Source: a virus. From it: a stretch of 55,856 bases of DNA. The stretch spans positions 1-55,856 of IMG/VR virus record IMGVR_UViG_3300031951_000193; one strand, given 5' to 3'. Positions 7,676 through 14,465 of this stretch are shown one piece after another. The position numbers and the translations under genes were made by a program. The notes below the pieces were generated by a model. It was not told where the DNA came from. It did not search any database and saw only the letters and a program-made list of their open reading frames with translations. Numbering within the stretch: the stretch's first letter is position 1; each line of letters starts with the position of its first letter.

Positions 7676-7689
7676 AAGGGGACGATGGC

Positions 7690-8073
7690 ATGACCGGGGA
7701 CGAAAGAGAAACTCTGCAACTGCTGGTTGCAGTCGCTAACAAGGAAGTCTCCGGGAGAGTGACACTGACTCTCCGACAGTGCAAGGATTTGTACAGGCTG
7801 TACGAGGCCGAGCCTCTCTACGTCTTGTGGGACTACCCACTGGACTTGAAGGAGACTATGGGCCGATACGCCCGCCGTCGCAGGAACAGGCAGATGAACG
7901 CTCTGCTAATTACCTACCTGCTGCGGGCGGCGGAAGGGATGGTGCAGTTGCATGTTGGCAGGCGAATGGCGTTGGGGCTGCTCGCCATGTTAGATGCCGA
8001 TGTCAGGGCCGACGCCCTGGTACTCGCGGATCGGTGGAGAAAGCAACGCGAAAGAGGGGAGACTGATGGCTAA
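7690..8073 (+). CDS. Helical hypothetical protein, 127 aa
   Basis: The start at 7690 has AAAGGGG upstream and only 14 bases separate it from the previous stop. An in-frame ATG at 7618 also has a good ribosome site but would overlap the previous gene by 58 bases. The protein is mostly alpha-helical with an Arg-rich centre (RYARRRRNRQM). No family recognised. Confidence 0.65.
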   Translation: MTGDERETLQLLVAVANKEVSGRVTLTLRQCKDLYRLYEAEPLYVLWDYPLDLKETMGRYARRRRNRQMNALLITYLLRAAEGMVQLHVGRRMALGLLAMLDADVRADALVLADRWRKQRERGETDG

Positions 8074-8368
8074 ACTGACAGCGAAGAAGGCGAAGAAGAG
8101 GGTCGTGCGGGATGGCCGGCGGAAGATTCCCGCCGTGAACTACCTGCCCATACCGCCGACTCGGTTCTACGATCCTGCCGTAGACGCCGGGCTGGTGTTT
8201 CTTACTGGCAATCAGGCCAAGGCAACAGCCGAGTTGCTGGCGCAGGCGATCAAGTGGTGGAATTGGGCAGGGGATGGTTCGGACCAGCACGCCATGCGTG
8301 CGCTGGAAGGAACACTGGCCCGGCTGGAGGCCACGTTTGAATTGCCGACGTTTGGGAGGGAGTTCTAA
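8066..8368 (+). CDS. Hypothetical protein, 100 aa
   Basis: The ATG at 8066 overlaps the preceding stop by 8 bases and has GAGGGGAGA directly upstream. The N-terminus is very basic (AKLTAKKAKKRVVRDGRRK), followed by a beta segment and two helices (around QAKATAELLAQAI). The basic tail suggests nucleic-acid binding. Its TAA overlaps the start of the serine recombinase (TAATG). Confidence 0.65.
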   Translation: MAKLTAKKAKKRVVRDGRRKIPAVNYLPIPPTRFYDPAVDAGLVFLTGNQAKATAELLAQAIKWWNWAGDGSDQHAMRALEGTLARLEATFELPTFGREF

Positions 8369-9141
8369 TGAGCCGTGCTTTTTTGTATGGGCGGCACTCC
8401 ACGGACAAGCAGGAGTTGACCGAGGACATCCAGAAGGATCGGTGCATGGATTTCTACACTCGCCACCTGAAGCCGGCGGGCGTGGATCTGGCCAAGCCTG
8501 GGTGGTTCTATGACGATGCCGAATCGTCTGCCGTGCTGTTCGGGGAGCGAACGCATGGCCGTGTAGTGCTGGCCAGTTTGCAGCCGGGCGACCATCTGGT
8601 GGTGGCCAAGATGAGCCGGACGTTCCGGTCGGTGCGGGATGGGGAGAACACCCTGCACCAACTGAAACTCCGCAACGTCATCGTGCATCCACTCGACCTG
8701 CAAGTGGACACAACCAAGGCCCACGGCAGGTTTGTCCGGCAGGTCTGGATGGCGGCGGACGAACTATGGCGGGAGGTCAGCCGGGAGGCGGCGCAGGAAA
8801 CGCTGGCATACCGGCGGGCCAAGGGCTTGCCCACCAGCAAGTCCATCCCGATTGGCTGGCGTAGCGTAGGTGAGAAGCCCCGTCGAACCTACCAGTTAGA
8901 CCAGCGCGAGCGGGTGCTGGCCGAGCATATCGCCAGCCTGTACGCAGGCGGCATGTCGCTCGACAACATCGCTCTGTGGGGGATGCGTCAGCAGGAGTTC
9001 CACAACAAGCGGCAGTTCACCCACCGGGATGCCGTGAAGTGGGTGCTGAACGCCCGGTCGCTGGGCTATCCCAAGATCGAGGGTTACAAGGCTGTGCGGA
9101 AGATCATCCGCGAACAGCGTCAGGCGTCAGGGCAGGTTTGA
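8368..9141 (+). CDS. Serine site-specific recombinase, 257 aa
   Basis: The catalytic N-terminus reads YGRHSTDKQ, with the nucleophile Ser at residue 11, followed by conserved resolvase blocks (AKMSRTFRS near residue 85). The region after about residue 165 resembles the recombinase domain of large serine recombinases (SLYAGGMSLDNIA), but the protein is far shorter than phage integrases of that class and lacks the long zinc/coiled-coil part. It could be an invertase or resolvase, for example for fibre variation or dimer resolution. Its last codons overlap the convergent sigma-factor gene. Confidence 0.9.
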   Translation: MSRAFLYGRHSTDKQELTEDIQKDRCMDFYTRHLKPAGVDLAKPGWFYDDAESSAVLFGERTHGRVVLASLQPGDHLVVAKMSRTFRSVRDGENTLHQLKLRNVIVHPLDLQVDTTKAHGRFVRQVWMAADELWREVSREAAQETLAYRRAKGLPTSKSIPIGWRSVGEKPRRTYQLDQRERVLAEHIASLYAGGMSLDNIALWGMRQQEFHNKRQFTHRDAVKWVLNARSLGYPKIEGYKAVRKIIREQRQASGQV

Positions 9142-9645
9142 TTCTGCCTTCCGCAGCCGCTCGATGGCTTCTCTGACTCGCTTGGCGATGGTGCGGGGAT
9201 CGAGCCCCTGCTCTTCGCCCAACTGCTCCAACGTGACGGCTTCTATCAGCCGATCCTCCAGTAGCGTCCGGTCATAGGCGGACAGCATTCTGATTGCCTT
9301 GAGGGCACGCATCTCTTGTCGCGTGCGATGCCTCGGCGGTTCCGGGTCCAGTATCTTCTCGACCGTGACGTACCTGCCGTCCTGCTTGGCCTGCGTTAGA
9401 ACCTCCCGGTACAGGGCATGCCTGATGGCAGACCCGAAGTAGGTGGTCGGCAGGCTTTTCCTTGGATCGTAGGTGGTCGCCGCCATCACGACCGCGTGCA
9501 TAGCCACGCTCTCTAAATCCACCCGGCGGGCACTCGCCCGAAGGTCGGGGTTTCTCCGCATGAACGAGGCGATGGCCGGGTTGCAGAACCGCAGGCTATC
9601 TTCTGCGATCCGCTGCTGCGCGGCGGTCAGCCGGCGTTTCTTCAT
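9127..9645 (-). CDS. Sigma-70-family RNA polymerase sigma factor, 172 aa
   Basis: Region 2 features lie around residues 43-82 (DLESVAMHAVVMAAT then YDPRKSLPTTYFGSAIRHAL), like the core-binding and -10-binding helices. Region 4 is at about 121-165 (LSAYDRTLLEDRLIEAVTLEQLG then DPRTIAKRVREAIERLRK), a helix-turn-helix for the -35 element. The short length without region 3 is like ECF or phage sigma factors. It would direct host polymerase to phage promoters, probably late ones. It is the last gene of the leftward lysis block, coupled by ATGA. Confidence 0.85.
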   Translation of the reverse strand: MKKRRLTAAQQRIAEDSLRFCNPAIASFMRRNPDLRASARRVDLESVAMHAVVMAATTYDPRKSLPTTYFGSAIRHALYREVLTQAKQDGRYVTVEKILDPEPPRHRTRQEMRALKAIRMLSAYDRTLLEDRLIEAVTLEQLGEEQGLDPRTIAKRVREAIERLRKAESNLP

Positions 9646-9872
9646 CGCCCTTCTTGGACGCGAATTAGGGTGTCTAGTTTCTCCCCGATGTCCGACAGCC
9701 TGTCTGACTGCTTCTCATGGGCGTCGGAGATTTTGTCGAGAAACTGGAAGTGTGCGTCCAGTAGTGGCTGTATCAGGTCATTGCGTGCCCACCAAAGCAC
9801 GAACCCCAGGATCACAACCGGGATGCCGAACCTCTCGGCGGCTCGGTAGACGAACTCCCAGTGGGGGCTCAC
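9642..9872 (-). CDS. Small membrane protein with cytoplasmic-type coil, holin-like, 76 aa
   Basis: I place the start at the GTG at 9872 because it overlaps the preceding stop (GTGA), matching the coupling of the whole block. An ATG at 10034 in the same frame lacks a ribosome site and would overlap the previous gene by 166 bases. One membrane segment (about residues 15-30, FGIPVVILGFVLWW) is followed by a charged helix (DKISDAHEKQSDRLSDIGEK). Its position next to a peptidase and other membrane proteins fits a holin or accessory lysis protein. Confidence 0.65.
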   Translation of the reverse strand: MSPHWEFVYRAAERFGIPVVILGFVLWWARNDLIQPLLDAHFQFLDKISDAHEKQSDRLSDIGEKLDTLIRVQEGR

Positions 9873-10075
9873 CGGGGGCGGGCCGGCGGCGTTTCCTGCG
9901 GCTGCGGCGGCTTGATCTGGCACGTTCCCGTGGTACACGGCGCTTCCACCACCTGCTTGGATGGCGAAGGAGGCGGACCCTTGGGTCTGTGGGATGCCGC
10001 AATGCCCGCGTGAACCGCCATCTCTATCTGCCATGCCAGCACCGCTAGTTGAAGGAACGTCGAGAGGGTCTTCAT
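9869..10075 (-). CDS. Secreted or anchored Pro-rich peptide, 68 aa
   Basis: The ATG at 10075 overlaps the stop of the peptidase gene (ATGA). A hydrophobic N-terminus (MKTLSTFLQLAVLAW) could be a signal or anchor, followed by a Pro-rich tail with two cysteines (C47 and C52, PCTTGTC). The layout, a small N-anchored Pro-rich protein after a lysis enzyme, is reminiscent of small spanin subunits, but a normal lipobox is missing. Role is unproven. Confidence 0.6.
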   Translation of the reverse strand: MKTLSTFLQLAVLAWQIEMAVHAGIAASHRPKGPPPSPSKQVVEAPCTTGTCQIKPPQPQETPPARPR

Positions 10076-11070
10076 ATGATGTCGCCTAGCCCCCAGTCGG
10101 GAAGGTTGTTGGCTGGCCAGCCCTTGCTCGGGCCAATAGCGACCATGTACCTGTCCTTCAGGTCGGTCCACTTCGCCCAGAAAGAACCTTGGGGAATGCG
10201 GTACTTGGTGCCGTATATAACGTCCGGGCCGGACAGGTAACTGCTCGGCCAACTGTTTTGGATCAGGAGCAAGCCGCAGCCGAAGCGCTGCACTGTTTCA
10301 GACCTGTCATCAACAGCGATAGCCGCCATCGCGTGGGCCCAAGAGTCGCCATGGTTTCTCTTGCACACGCCAAACGCATCACGCTGCGACACGAACGCTT
10401 CCATGCCGCAGGTGGACAGGGCGTAGCCGTTGGCCAGCATGTCCCTGGCCTGCTCGTAGGTCTTGCAGACGGTGGCGTTAGAGCAGAGATGCTGGGCACA
10501 GGCTTTCCGCACGCTCTCTGGTGGAGCAGTGGCGCCCCACTTGCCCTCTACCTTGGGATCATACTCGGTGAGGTCGAGCCCCAGTTCCGTGTACTTCTGC
10601 CGCAGCAGCAGGCCGCACTGATTGATAAGAACCTGGGCTGCCGCAGAACATTGCCAGCCGTCCCCGCCGTGCCCGCGAAACCAATACACCCCGTCCGTAC
10701 TGGCAACGCCATTACGCATGGCGACGGGGCTCACCACCGGGAACGTGAACCGCTCTTCGTTCTTACCGTAGGCAATGTAAGAGCAGTAGGAAACGAGGGC
10801 CGCGTTGCGAGAACTCCACGCCACGCACGACCCACGCTTCTGGTAGCCGCCCGGCAGACAGTCCGGGTACTGCTGCAATGCCGCAAGGTACGGCAGCGAG
10901 AGTTTGCCGGCCCCGCTGTCACGCAGGTGGTAGTCATCAATGGCATCGCCGGCATCGGCGTAGCCACCGTGGTCATTCAGGAACGCTGACAGTTCAGCGT
11001 CCGCACGGGGGTCAGGGATGTATCCCTTGAGCCGCCCCGATTCATAATCCAGAAGGATCTCTGGCTTCAT
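10072..11070 (-). CDS. Papain-like cysteine peptidase, candidate lysis enzyme, 332 aa
   Basis: Catalytic motifs of the C1 papain fold are seen in order: Cys82 in RGSCVAWSSRNA, His246 in SWAHAMAAIAVDD, and Asn272 in LLIQNSWPSSY. Between them a GWQCSAAAQVLI block matches the papain region after the active-site helix. No signal peptide is visible. Papain-like enzymes are unusual as phage lysis enzymes, but the gene lies inside a run of small membrane proteins. It may cleave peptidoglycan peptides or a protein cell wall. A virion or host-directed peptidase is the alternative. Confidence 0.8.
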   Translation of the reverse strand: MKPEILLDYESGRLKGYIPDPRADAELSAFLNDHGGYADAGDAIDDYHLRDSGAGKLSLPYLAALQQYPDCLPGGYQKRGSCVAWSSRNAALVSYCSYIAYGKNEERFTFPVVSPVAMRNGVASTDGVYWFRGHGGDGWQCSAAAQVLINQCGLLLRQKYTELGLDLTEYDPKVEGKWGATAPPESVRKACAQHLCSNATVCKTYEQARDMLANGYALSTCGMEAFVSQRDAFGVCKRNHGDSWAHAMAAIAVDDRSETVQRFGCGLLLIQNSWPSSYLSGPDVIYGTKYRIPQGSFWAKWTDLKDRYMVAIGPSKGWPANNLPDWGLGDII

Positions 11071-11483
11071 TTGAGGGAGGCGCTCATGGAGAGGAAGGTC
11101 TGTGCAACTTCACGTTGCAGGGCTGGGTTCAGCGGAACATCCGCCGTGCCCAAACTCCGTTCGACCTCTCCCTCCAGCGCCTCCCGCAGGCCCGGGTACT
11201 TGCCCGGCTTGTTGTCGAATACGCCAGCCCACACCACCAGCAAGGCCGCTCGATGGGCTCTCCTGACGGCGGCGGTGTCCACGAATACTGGCTCTGTCTC
11301 TGGGTCCGCCTCGACCGCACGGCCGAGGACGGCGTAGGCATCCGACAGGCCGGACCGCTCGGCCGCTGTCATGCGGGCTGCCACGGCCGACAGGGCGTTG
11401 GTCGGCTTGGTGCCTTGTTCCGCCGGCTGCCGGAACAACAGGTATCCAAGGGCGAGAATAGCGCACAGGAGAAGGCGAATCAT
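11067..11483 (-). CDS. N-anchored hypothetical protein of the lysis block, 138 aa
   Basis: The ATG at 11483 overlaps the previous stop (ATGA), so the longer frame from 11528 is not used. The N-terminal segment (IRLLLCAILALGYLLF) is a membrane anchor or signal, followed by a soluble helical domain rich in Ala and Glu. The topology, one N-terminal span and a periplasmic domain, would suit an inner-membrane spanin-like or lysis accessory protein. There is no sequence match I recognise. Confidence 0.65.
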   Translation of the reverse strand: MIRLLLCAILALGYLLFRQPAEQGTKPTNALSAVAARMTAAERSGLSDAYAVLGRAVEADPETEPVFVDTAAVRRAHRAALLVVWAGVFDNKPGKYPGLREALEGEVERSLGTADVPLNPALQREVAQTFLSMSASLK

Positions 11484-11776
11484 GCCACCGGCCCCCCTCC
11501 CAGGATCTCCCATATCAACTGCTTGCACAGTTTCAGGGATGACTGCTGCTTGCCCTTGGACTCCAAGTCAGCCTGCAACTGCATGAGGGTCTGCACCCAC
11601 TTGTTCCGCCAGTTGGCGGCGGACTCTTCCTCCGAGGCTACCGCCGCCGCAGGACTGGAGGACATGAAAGTGTTCCAGCCTAGCACGGCCCAGTTGGCGA
11701 TCAGCGGGTACGCCACGACAGCGACCAACGCCACGGCCACCAGATAGTCAGCGGGCTGGAGACTCATGTCCGTCAC
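11480..11776 (-). CDS. Small membrane protein of the lysis block, 98 aa
   Basis: One long hydrophobic segment at about residues 11-34 (LVAVALVAVVAYPLIANWAV) is followed by a polar helical tail. The start is either the GTG at 11776 (GTGA overlap) or the ATG at 11767 with AAGGTG upstream. Holin or spanin-like roles are possible from size and context alone. Confidence 0.65.
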   Translation of the reverse strand: MTDMSLQPADYLVAVALVAVVAYPLIANWAVLGWNTFMSSSPAAAVASEEESAANWRNKWVQTLMQLQADLESKGKQQSSLKLCKQLIWEILGGGPVA

Positions 11777-12066
11777 ACCTTCGGGTCGTGCAGTCGCACC
11801 GGCGGAACTTCGTTGAACACGTTGTTCAGGATGGTTGCCAGATAGTCTAGCAACTCACCCCCCGCTGGCGTCAGCAACACTGACCGGCAGTGGGCGAGCA
11901 ACTCGTTGTCCAGCCCGGTCGGAGTCTTGGTAGCGAGGAAGTCCAGCAGGTCGATGGCCCGGTAGACGCGATCCCTACCCGGGGGTGCCGACGAGATGGC
12001 GATCAGGTAATTGAGGGCTGGTGACCACTGGAGCAGGATTTTGATTTTGTCTGCAACTGATGGCAT
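11773..12066 (-). CDS. Hypothetical protein, 97 aa
   Basis: A helical soluble protein without membrane span or known motif. GGGAAG lies about 8 bases before the ATG. It is the first gene of the coupled leftward chain that leads to the peptidase and sigma factor. Its start lies inside the last codons of the 137-aa frame upstream. Confidence 0.6.
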   Translation of the reverse strand: MPSVADKIKILLQWSPALNYLIAISSAPPGRDRVYRAIDLLDFLATKTPTGLDNELLAHCRSVLLTPAGGELLDYLATILNNVFNEVPPVRLHDPKV

Positions 12067-12416
12067 GGGTACTTCCCAAATATGAGGCCGGGAGTCCCCT
12101 TGTTTATGGGGCGCTTGGCCCTCGATTCGGCATGTTGCAGAAGCCCCCGTTTTACGGCGTCCCGGTCCATATCCAGCCCCTCGCAGGCCGCAGAAAACGT
12201 GATGATTCCGGTCCCGTCATTGAGCCAACGCATGGCCGTCTGCTTCTGGCAGGCGTTTTGCTTGCGGTCGTGGTGCCCGACATGCAGAAGGTTTGCCGTG
12301 CGGAGCAGCATCATGGCGCAGAGCGAGCGCCAGATACCCTCCAGTTCCTCCCGGTTGAGAAACTCCAACTCCTCGTCAATGATCCGCTCGGCTGCCGGGT
12401 CCACGATCAACTCCAT
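12003..12416 (-). CDS. Hypothetical protein, 137 aa
   Basis: The ATG follows GGAGG at good distance (CTGGAGGACGCCAAGG). The N-terminal 60 residues are acidic and helical (PAAERIIDEELEFLNREELE). The centre has a His/Cys-containing basic part (HVGHHDRKQNACQKQ). The last 20 residues overlap the 97-aa gene out of frame. No family recognised. Confidence 0.6.
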   Translation of the reverse strand: MELIVDPAAERIIDEELEFLNREELEGIWRSLCAMMLLRTANLLHVGHHDRKQNACQKQTAMRWLNDGTGIITFSAACEGLDMDRDAVKRGLLQHAESRAKRPINKGTPGLIFGKYPCHQLQTKSKSCSSGHQPSIT

Positions 12417-12702
12417 CCTTGGCGTCCTCCAGTGACTTGATGTGGTAGTCCAGATACCACCGGGCCTTCTTCAGGTCCGGCAGCGGATCTGTGGACTTCA
12501 GCCCTGCCCGCCAGACGTACTTGATGACGTTGCCAAGCACGAACCCAAACCCAGAGGTTACGGTGATTGCCTCGATGCCAGAGGGATGGCTGGTGTAGTG
12601 GGCGGGATGGTTGACTTGCTCTTCCTTCTTGACTTCGGGAGCCTTGTCATCTCCTTCGTGTCGGCGGAACTTCCACAGGGACGGCTGGGGGTCGAATGGC
12701 AC
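12376..12702 (-). CDS. DUF3310-family protein, 108 aa
   Basis: Residues about 30-90 carry the DUF3310 signature: VNHPAHYTSHPSGIEAIT, then GNVIKYVWRAGLK and DLKKARWYLDYHI. The family is common in phages next to nucleotide-metabolism and recombination genes and is of uncertain activity. I prefer the GTG start at 12702, with GGAG 8 bases upstream, over the TTG at 12804 whose first 34 codons look out of frame. The end overlaps the 137-aa gene by about 40 bases. Confidence 0.8.
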   Translation of the reverse strand: MPFDPQPSLWKFRRHEGDDKAPEVKKEEQVNHPAHYTSHPSGIEAITVTSGFGFVLGNVIKYVWRAGLKSTDPLPDLKKARWYLDYHIKSLEDAKDGVDRGPGSRADH

Positions 12703-12851
12703 AGGGTAAACTCCGGGCAGCGGCAGTGGGGGCAGGGGGCAGTTGGGTTGTAGGCGTGGCAGCGGTTGCACTGTCTGTTGAATCCGACAGGCACGCGGCG
12801 ACAATTTGTTTCTTCAGGTTCAAACAGCGGCAGCAGCAGTTGTCCTGGCAA
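12558..12851 (-). CDS. Candidate zinc-ribbon protein, start uncertain
   Basis: Between the EExxH gene and the DUF3310 gene one frame encodes a plausible four-Cys ribbon (CNRCHAYNPTAPCPHC). A TTG at 12851 has GGAGG close upstream, and a GTG further in is another option. A competing frame (12647-12865) is coupled by ATGA to the previous gene but reads as Cys/Thr-rich without a motif. The ribbon frame then runs 145 bases into the DUF3310 gene, where it looks like a shadow. Only one of the two is likely real. Confidence 0.35.
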   Translation of the reverse strand: MPGQLLLPLFEPEETNCRRVPVGFNRQCNRCHAYNPTAPCPHCRCPEFTLCHSTPSRPCGSSADTKEMTRLPKSRRKSKSTIPPTTPAIPLASRQSP

Positions 12852-12861
12852 ATACCTCCGC

Positions 12862-13164
12862 TCATTCGCCGCGATACTCCTTTGTAATCCTGGCGAGGAT
12901 CGACCAGAACACGGGGTCATGGGCGTCTTCCCCTTCGTAGGGAACCGGACATTCGTGCCGCAGAACGTGGGCCCATTCCTCCAGCAGAGTCTCGGCCATC
13001 ATGTGTTCCGATGTCTTGCTCAATCGGATGATGGCTCTCTCGTTGGTTACATGGCAGAGCCCGTACATCCCCGGCAGGTTTGGCACCACCCGTATCCTGA
13101 CCGGGGTCGTTGTTGGGAACTTGCGGCGAAGCCAGCGGGACACCTTGCGCAACGTCGAAGGCAT
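12862..13164 (-). CDS. Metallopeptidase-like protein with altered EExxH motif, 100 aa
   Basis: The core reads AETLLEEWAHVLRHE, in the place where small phage metalloproteins (SprT-like) have HEWAH, so the first zinc His is replaced by Glu. A later EDAHDPVFWSIL segment corresponds to the usual third-ligand region. It may be a degenerate or differently liganded member. The ATG at 13164 is chosen. A TTG at 13185 is in frame. Its first 248 bases lie inside the tail of the nuclease frame. Confidence 0.65.
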   Translation of the reverse strand: MPSTLRKVSRWLRRKFPTTTPVRIRVVPNLPGMYGLCHVTNERAIIRLSKTSEHMMAETLLEEWAHVLRHECPVPYEGEDAHDPVFWSILARITKEYRGE

Positions 13165-13480
13165 GGGCGAGTCTCGGTAGGTCAATGAGTCGGATAGTCA
13201 GTAGCCATCCAACCGGACTTCGGTTGGTGCGGTGCAGCAAGACGGGGGTCTTACGCCCAGCCTGCTCCACCGCCTTCTTCATGGTTTTTGGTACTGACAA
13301 CGCCTCAACACGCTTGACCTCAAACCAGAGTCCGGGAGTGTCTGAAACACGCAGGTCCGCAGAGTCTTGCGTTCCCGAGTGCTGTACGCTACGCCCGCAC
13401 TCCCACCCAAAAAGTTCCCGTAAAACCTGGGCTGCCTCTAATTCCCCGACCTTCCCCTTGCGACGGCTGTTCACGGCCAC
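12917..13480 (-). CDS. PD-(D/E)xK nuclease, Holliday-junction-resolvase-like
   Basis: Residues 1-107 form a compact nuclease domain with Glu13 (VGELEAAQVL), Asp42 (SADLRV) and FEVK at 53-56, the classic E-D-ExK set of archaeal-type Hjc/VRR nucleases. The basic start (NSRRKGK) suits branched DNA binding. After about residue 108 the frame continues for 80 residues with shadow-like composition over the next gene. The true protein may end near 13155 if the sequence carries a small indel, or may really overlap. It probably resolves recombination intermediates. Confidence 0.75.
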   Translation of the reverse strand: MAVNSRRKGKVGELEAAQVLRELFGWECGRSVQHSGTQDSADLRVSDTPGLWFEVKRVEALSVPKTMKKAVEQAGRKTPVLLHRTNRSPVGWLLTIRLIDLPRLAHAFDVAQGVPLASPQVPNNDPGQDTGGAKPAGDVRALPCNQRESHHPIEQDIGTHDGRDSAGGMGPRSAARMSGSLRRGRRP

Positions 13481-13857
13481 GGCTTGCCTCCATGTTGTCG
13501 CCTGTCCCGCAGGAACTTGTCTGGGATTGGCTCTTGCTCATAGGGCAGGGCCTTGCGGCGACGAAGGCTGGCCAACTTCTCCACGTTGACCGACCCGTCT
13601 ACCTCTTCCTTGGCTGTGAGGATCGCCCCCCGGGGGATCTCGCCGTAGTCCATCAACTTGTTGTGGACGGCGTGGTGACAACGGTTGCACAGGCTAATCC
13701 AGTTTTCTGGGATGTCCTTGCGTCCCGCGCCACCGACGATGTGGTGCAGTTCCATCCATCGTCCGCGACGGTCTGCCGGCCAGTGGCACACCGCGCAGAA
13801 CGGGTGCAGCATCATGTAGTCGCGGCGGGTGAACTGTTCGTCCGTGTCTTCAGACAT
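13471..13857 (-). CDS. HNH endonuclease, 128 aa
   Basis: The HNH signature is complete: CAVCHWPADRRGRW, then MELHHIVGGAG with the catalytic HH, the central Asn in ENWISLC, and CNRCHHAVHN. Four cysteines form the structural zinc site. The ATG at 13857 overlaps the previous stop. HNH proteins of this size can be packaging-associated nickases or homing nucleases. Here it sits in the recombination cluster far from the terminase, so a repair role or mobile status is possible. Confidence 0.85.
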   Translation of the reverse strand: MSEDTDEQFTRRDYMMLHPFCAVCHWPADRRGRWMELHHIVGGAGRKDIPENWISLCNRCHHAVHNKLMDYGEIPRGAILTAKEEVDGSVNVEKLASLRRRKALPYEQEPIPDKFLRDRRQHGGKPWP

Positions 13858-14290
13858 GCCGCTTGACCCACCCGTCATCCACTCGCTTGTAACGAACGAC
13901 CTGCTCGACTCCAGCCCAGGCTGCGATCTTCTCAAACTCGTCCGAGAACACGCCTACCTCGGTGGACTGCAACGGAACTGACTGCAACAGCACTGCCGTG
14001 CAGGCGGACGCCAGACGCTTCCTGCGATGCTCCGGGGCTACGAACCCTTCCAGGCACGGGATGCCGTCCCACAAGTGCAGGCTTACCCACGCCACGGGCG
14101 TCAGGTCGAACTCGTCATCCAGCATGCACACGGCAAAAACGAGATCATCTGGAACATCGTCCGGTCGGCGTCCTTCAGCGATGCCAGTAATCCACTTGCG
14201 GTGCAGGGAGTCCGGGTTCGTTAGCCCAGCCATGCCGTGGGCAAGGAACGGCGGCAGAGTGTCAGCACTCGTCGTTTGAATGTTCAGCAT
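13850..14290 (-). CDS. GNAT-like acetyltransferase, 146 aa
   Basis: The segment PVAWVSLHLWDGIP followed by LEGFVAPEHRRKRLASAC matches the GNAT beta strand and acetyl-CoA-binding motif A (RxxxR/A loop and helix). The substrate is unknown. Phage GNAT enzymes may modify host proteins or act against defence systems. The ATG at 14290 is preferred over one at 14335. GGAGGAG lies about 13 bases upstream. Confidence 0.65.
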   Translation of the reverse strand: MLNIQTTSADTLPPFLAHGMAGLTNPDSLHRKWITGIAEGRRPDDVPDDLVFAVCMLDDEFDLTPVAWVSLHLWDGIPCLEGFVAPEHRRKRLASACTAVLLQSVPLQSTEVGVFSDEFEKIAAWAGVEQVVRYKRVDDGWVKRHV

Positions 14291-14465
14291 GTTCGCCACA
14301 CCACTCCTCCTTTTTGACCACCGGCCATCCACCATTCAGGGCTCCAGGCTCTATGAATTGCGGGGGTCCACGCAGGCAGCGTCCGTATTCGCCGTCATAC
14401 CGCTCGGGTATCCAGTCAAAGAACAAGCAGGTCTGGCAGGACGGATGATCCGGTTTGGCAATCAC
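14262..14465 (-). CDS. Cys-rich small phage protein, 67 aa
   Basis: Four cysteines in a CQTC, GRC and WCGEH arrangement, together with a WP-V motif, form a typical small phage metal-binding domain. A GTG start with AAGGGAG six bases upstream is clear. Its last codons overlap the acetyltransferase gene. Function unknown. Confidence 0.65.
   Translation of the reverse strand: MIAKPDHPSCQTCLFFDWIPERYDGEYGRCLRGPPQFIEPGALNGGWPVVKKEEWCGEHAEHSNDEC

Noticed and set aside
7618-7689. Earlier start of the 127-aa protein at 7618
   Set aside because: It has a good ribosome site but would overlap the LexA-like gene by 58 bases, far more than any other start in this operon. The start at 7690 fits the spacing.
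9873-10034. N-terminal extension of the small holin-like protein from the ATG at 10034
   Set aside because: No ribosome site before 10034, and the frame would cover the whole coupled 68-aa gene. The GTG at 9872 matches the block's coupling pattern.
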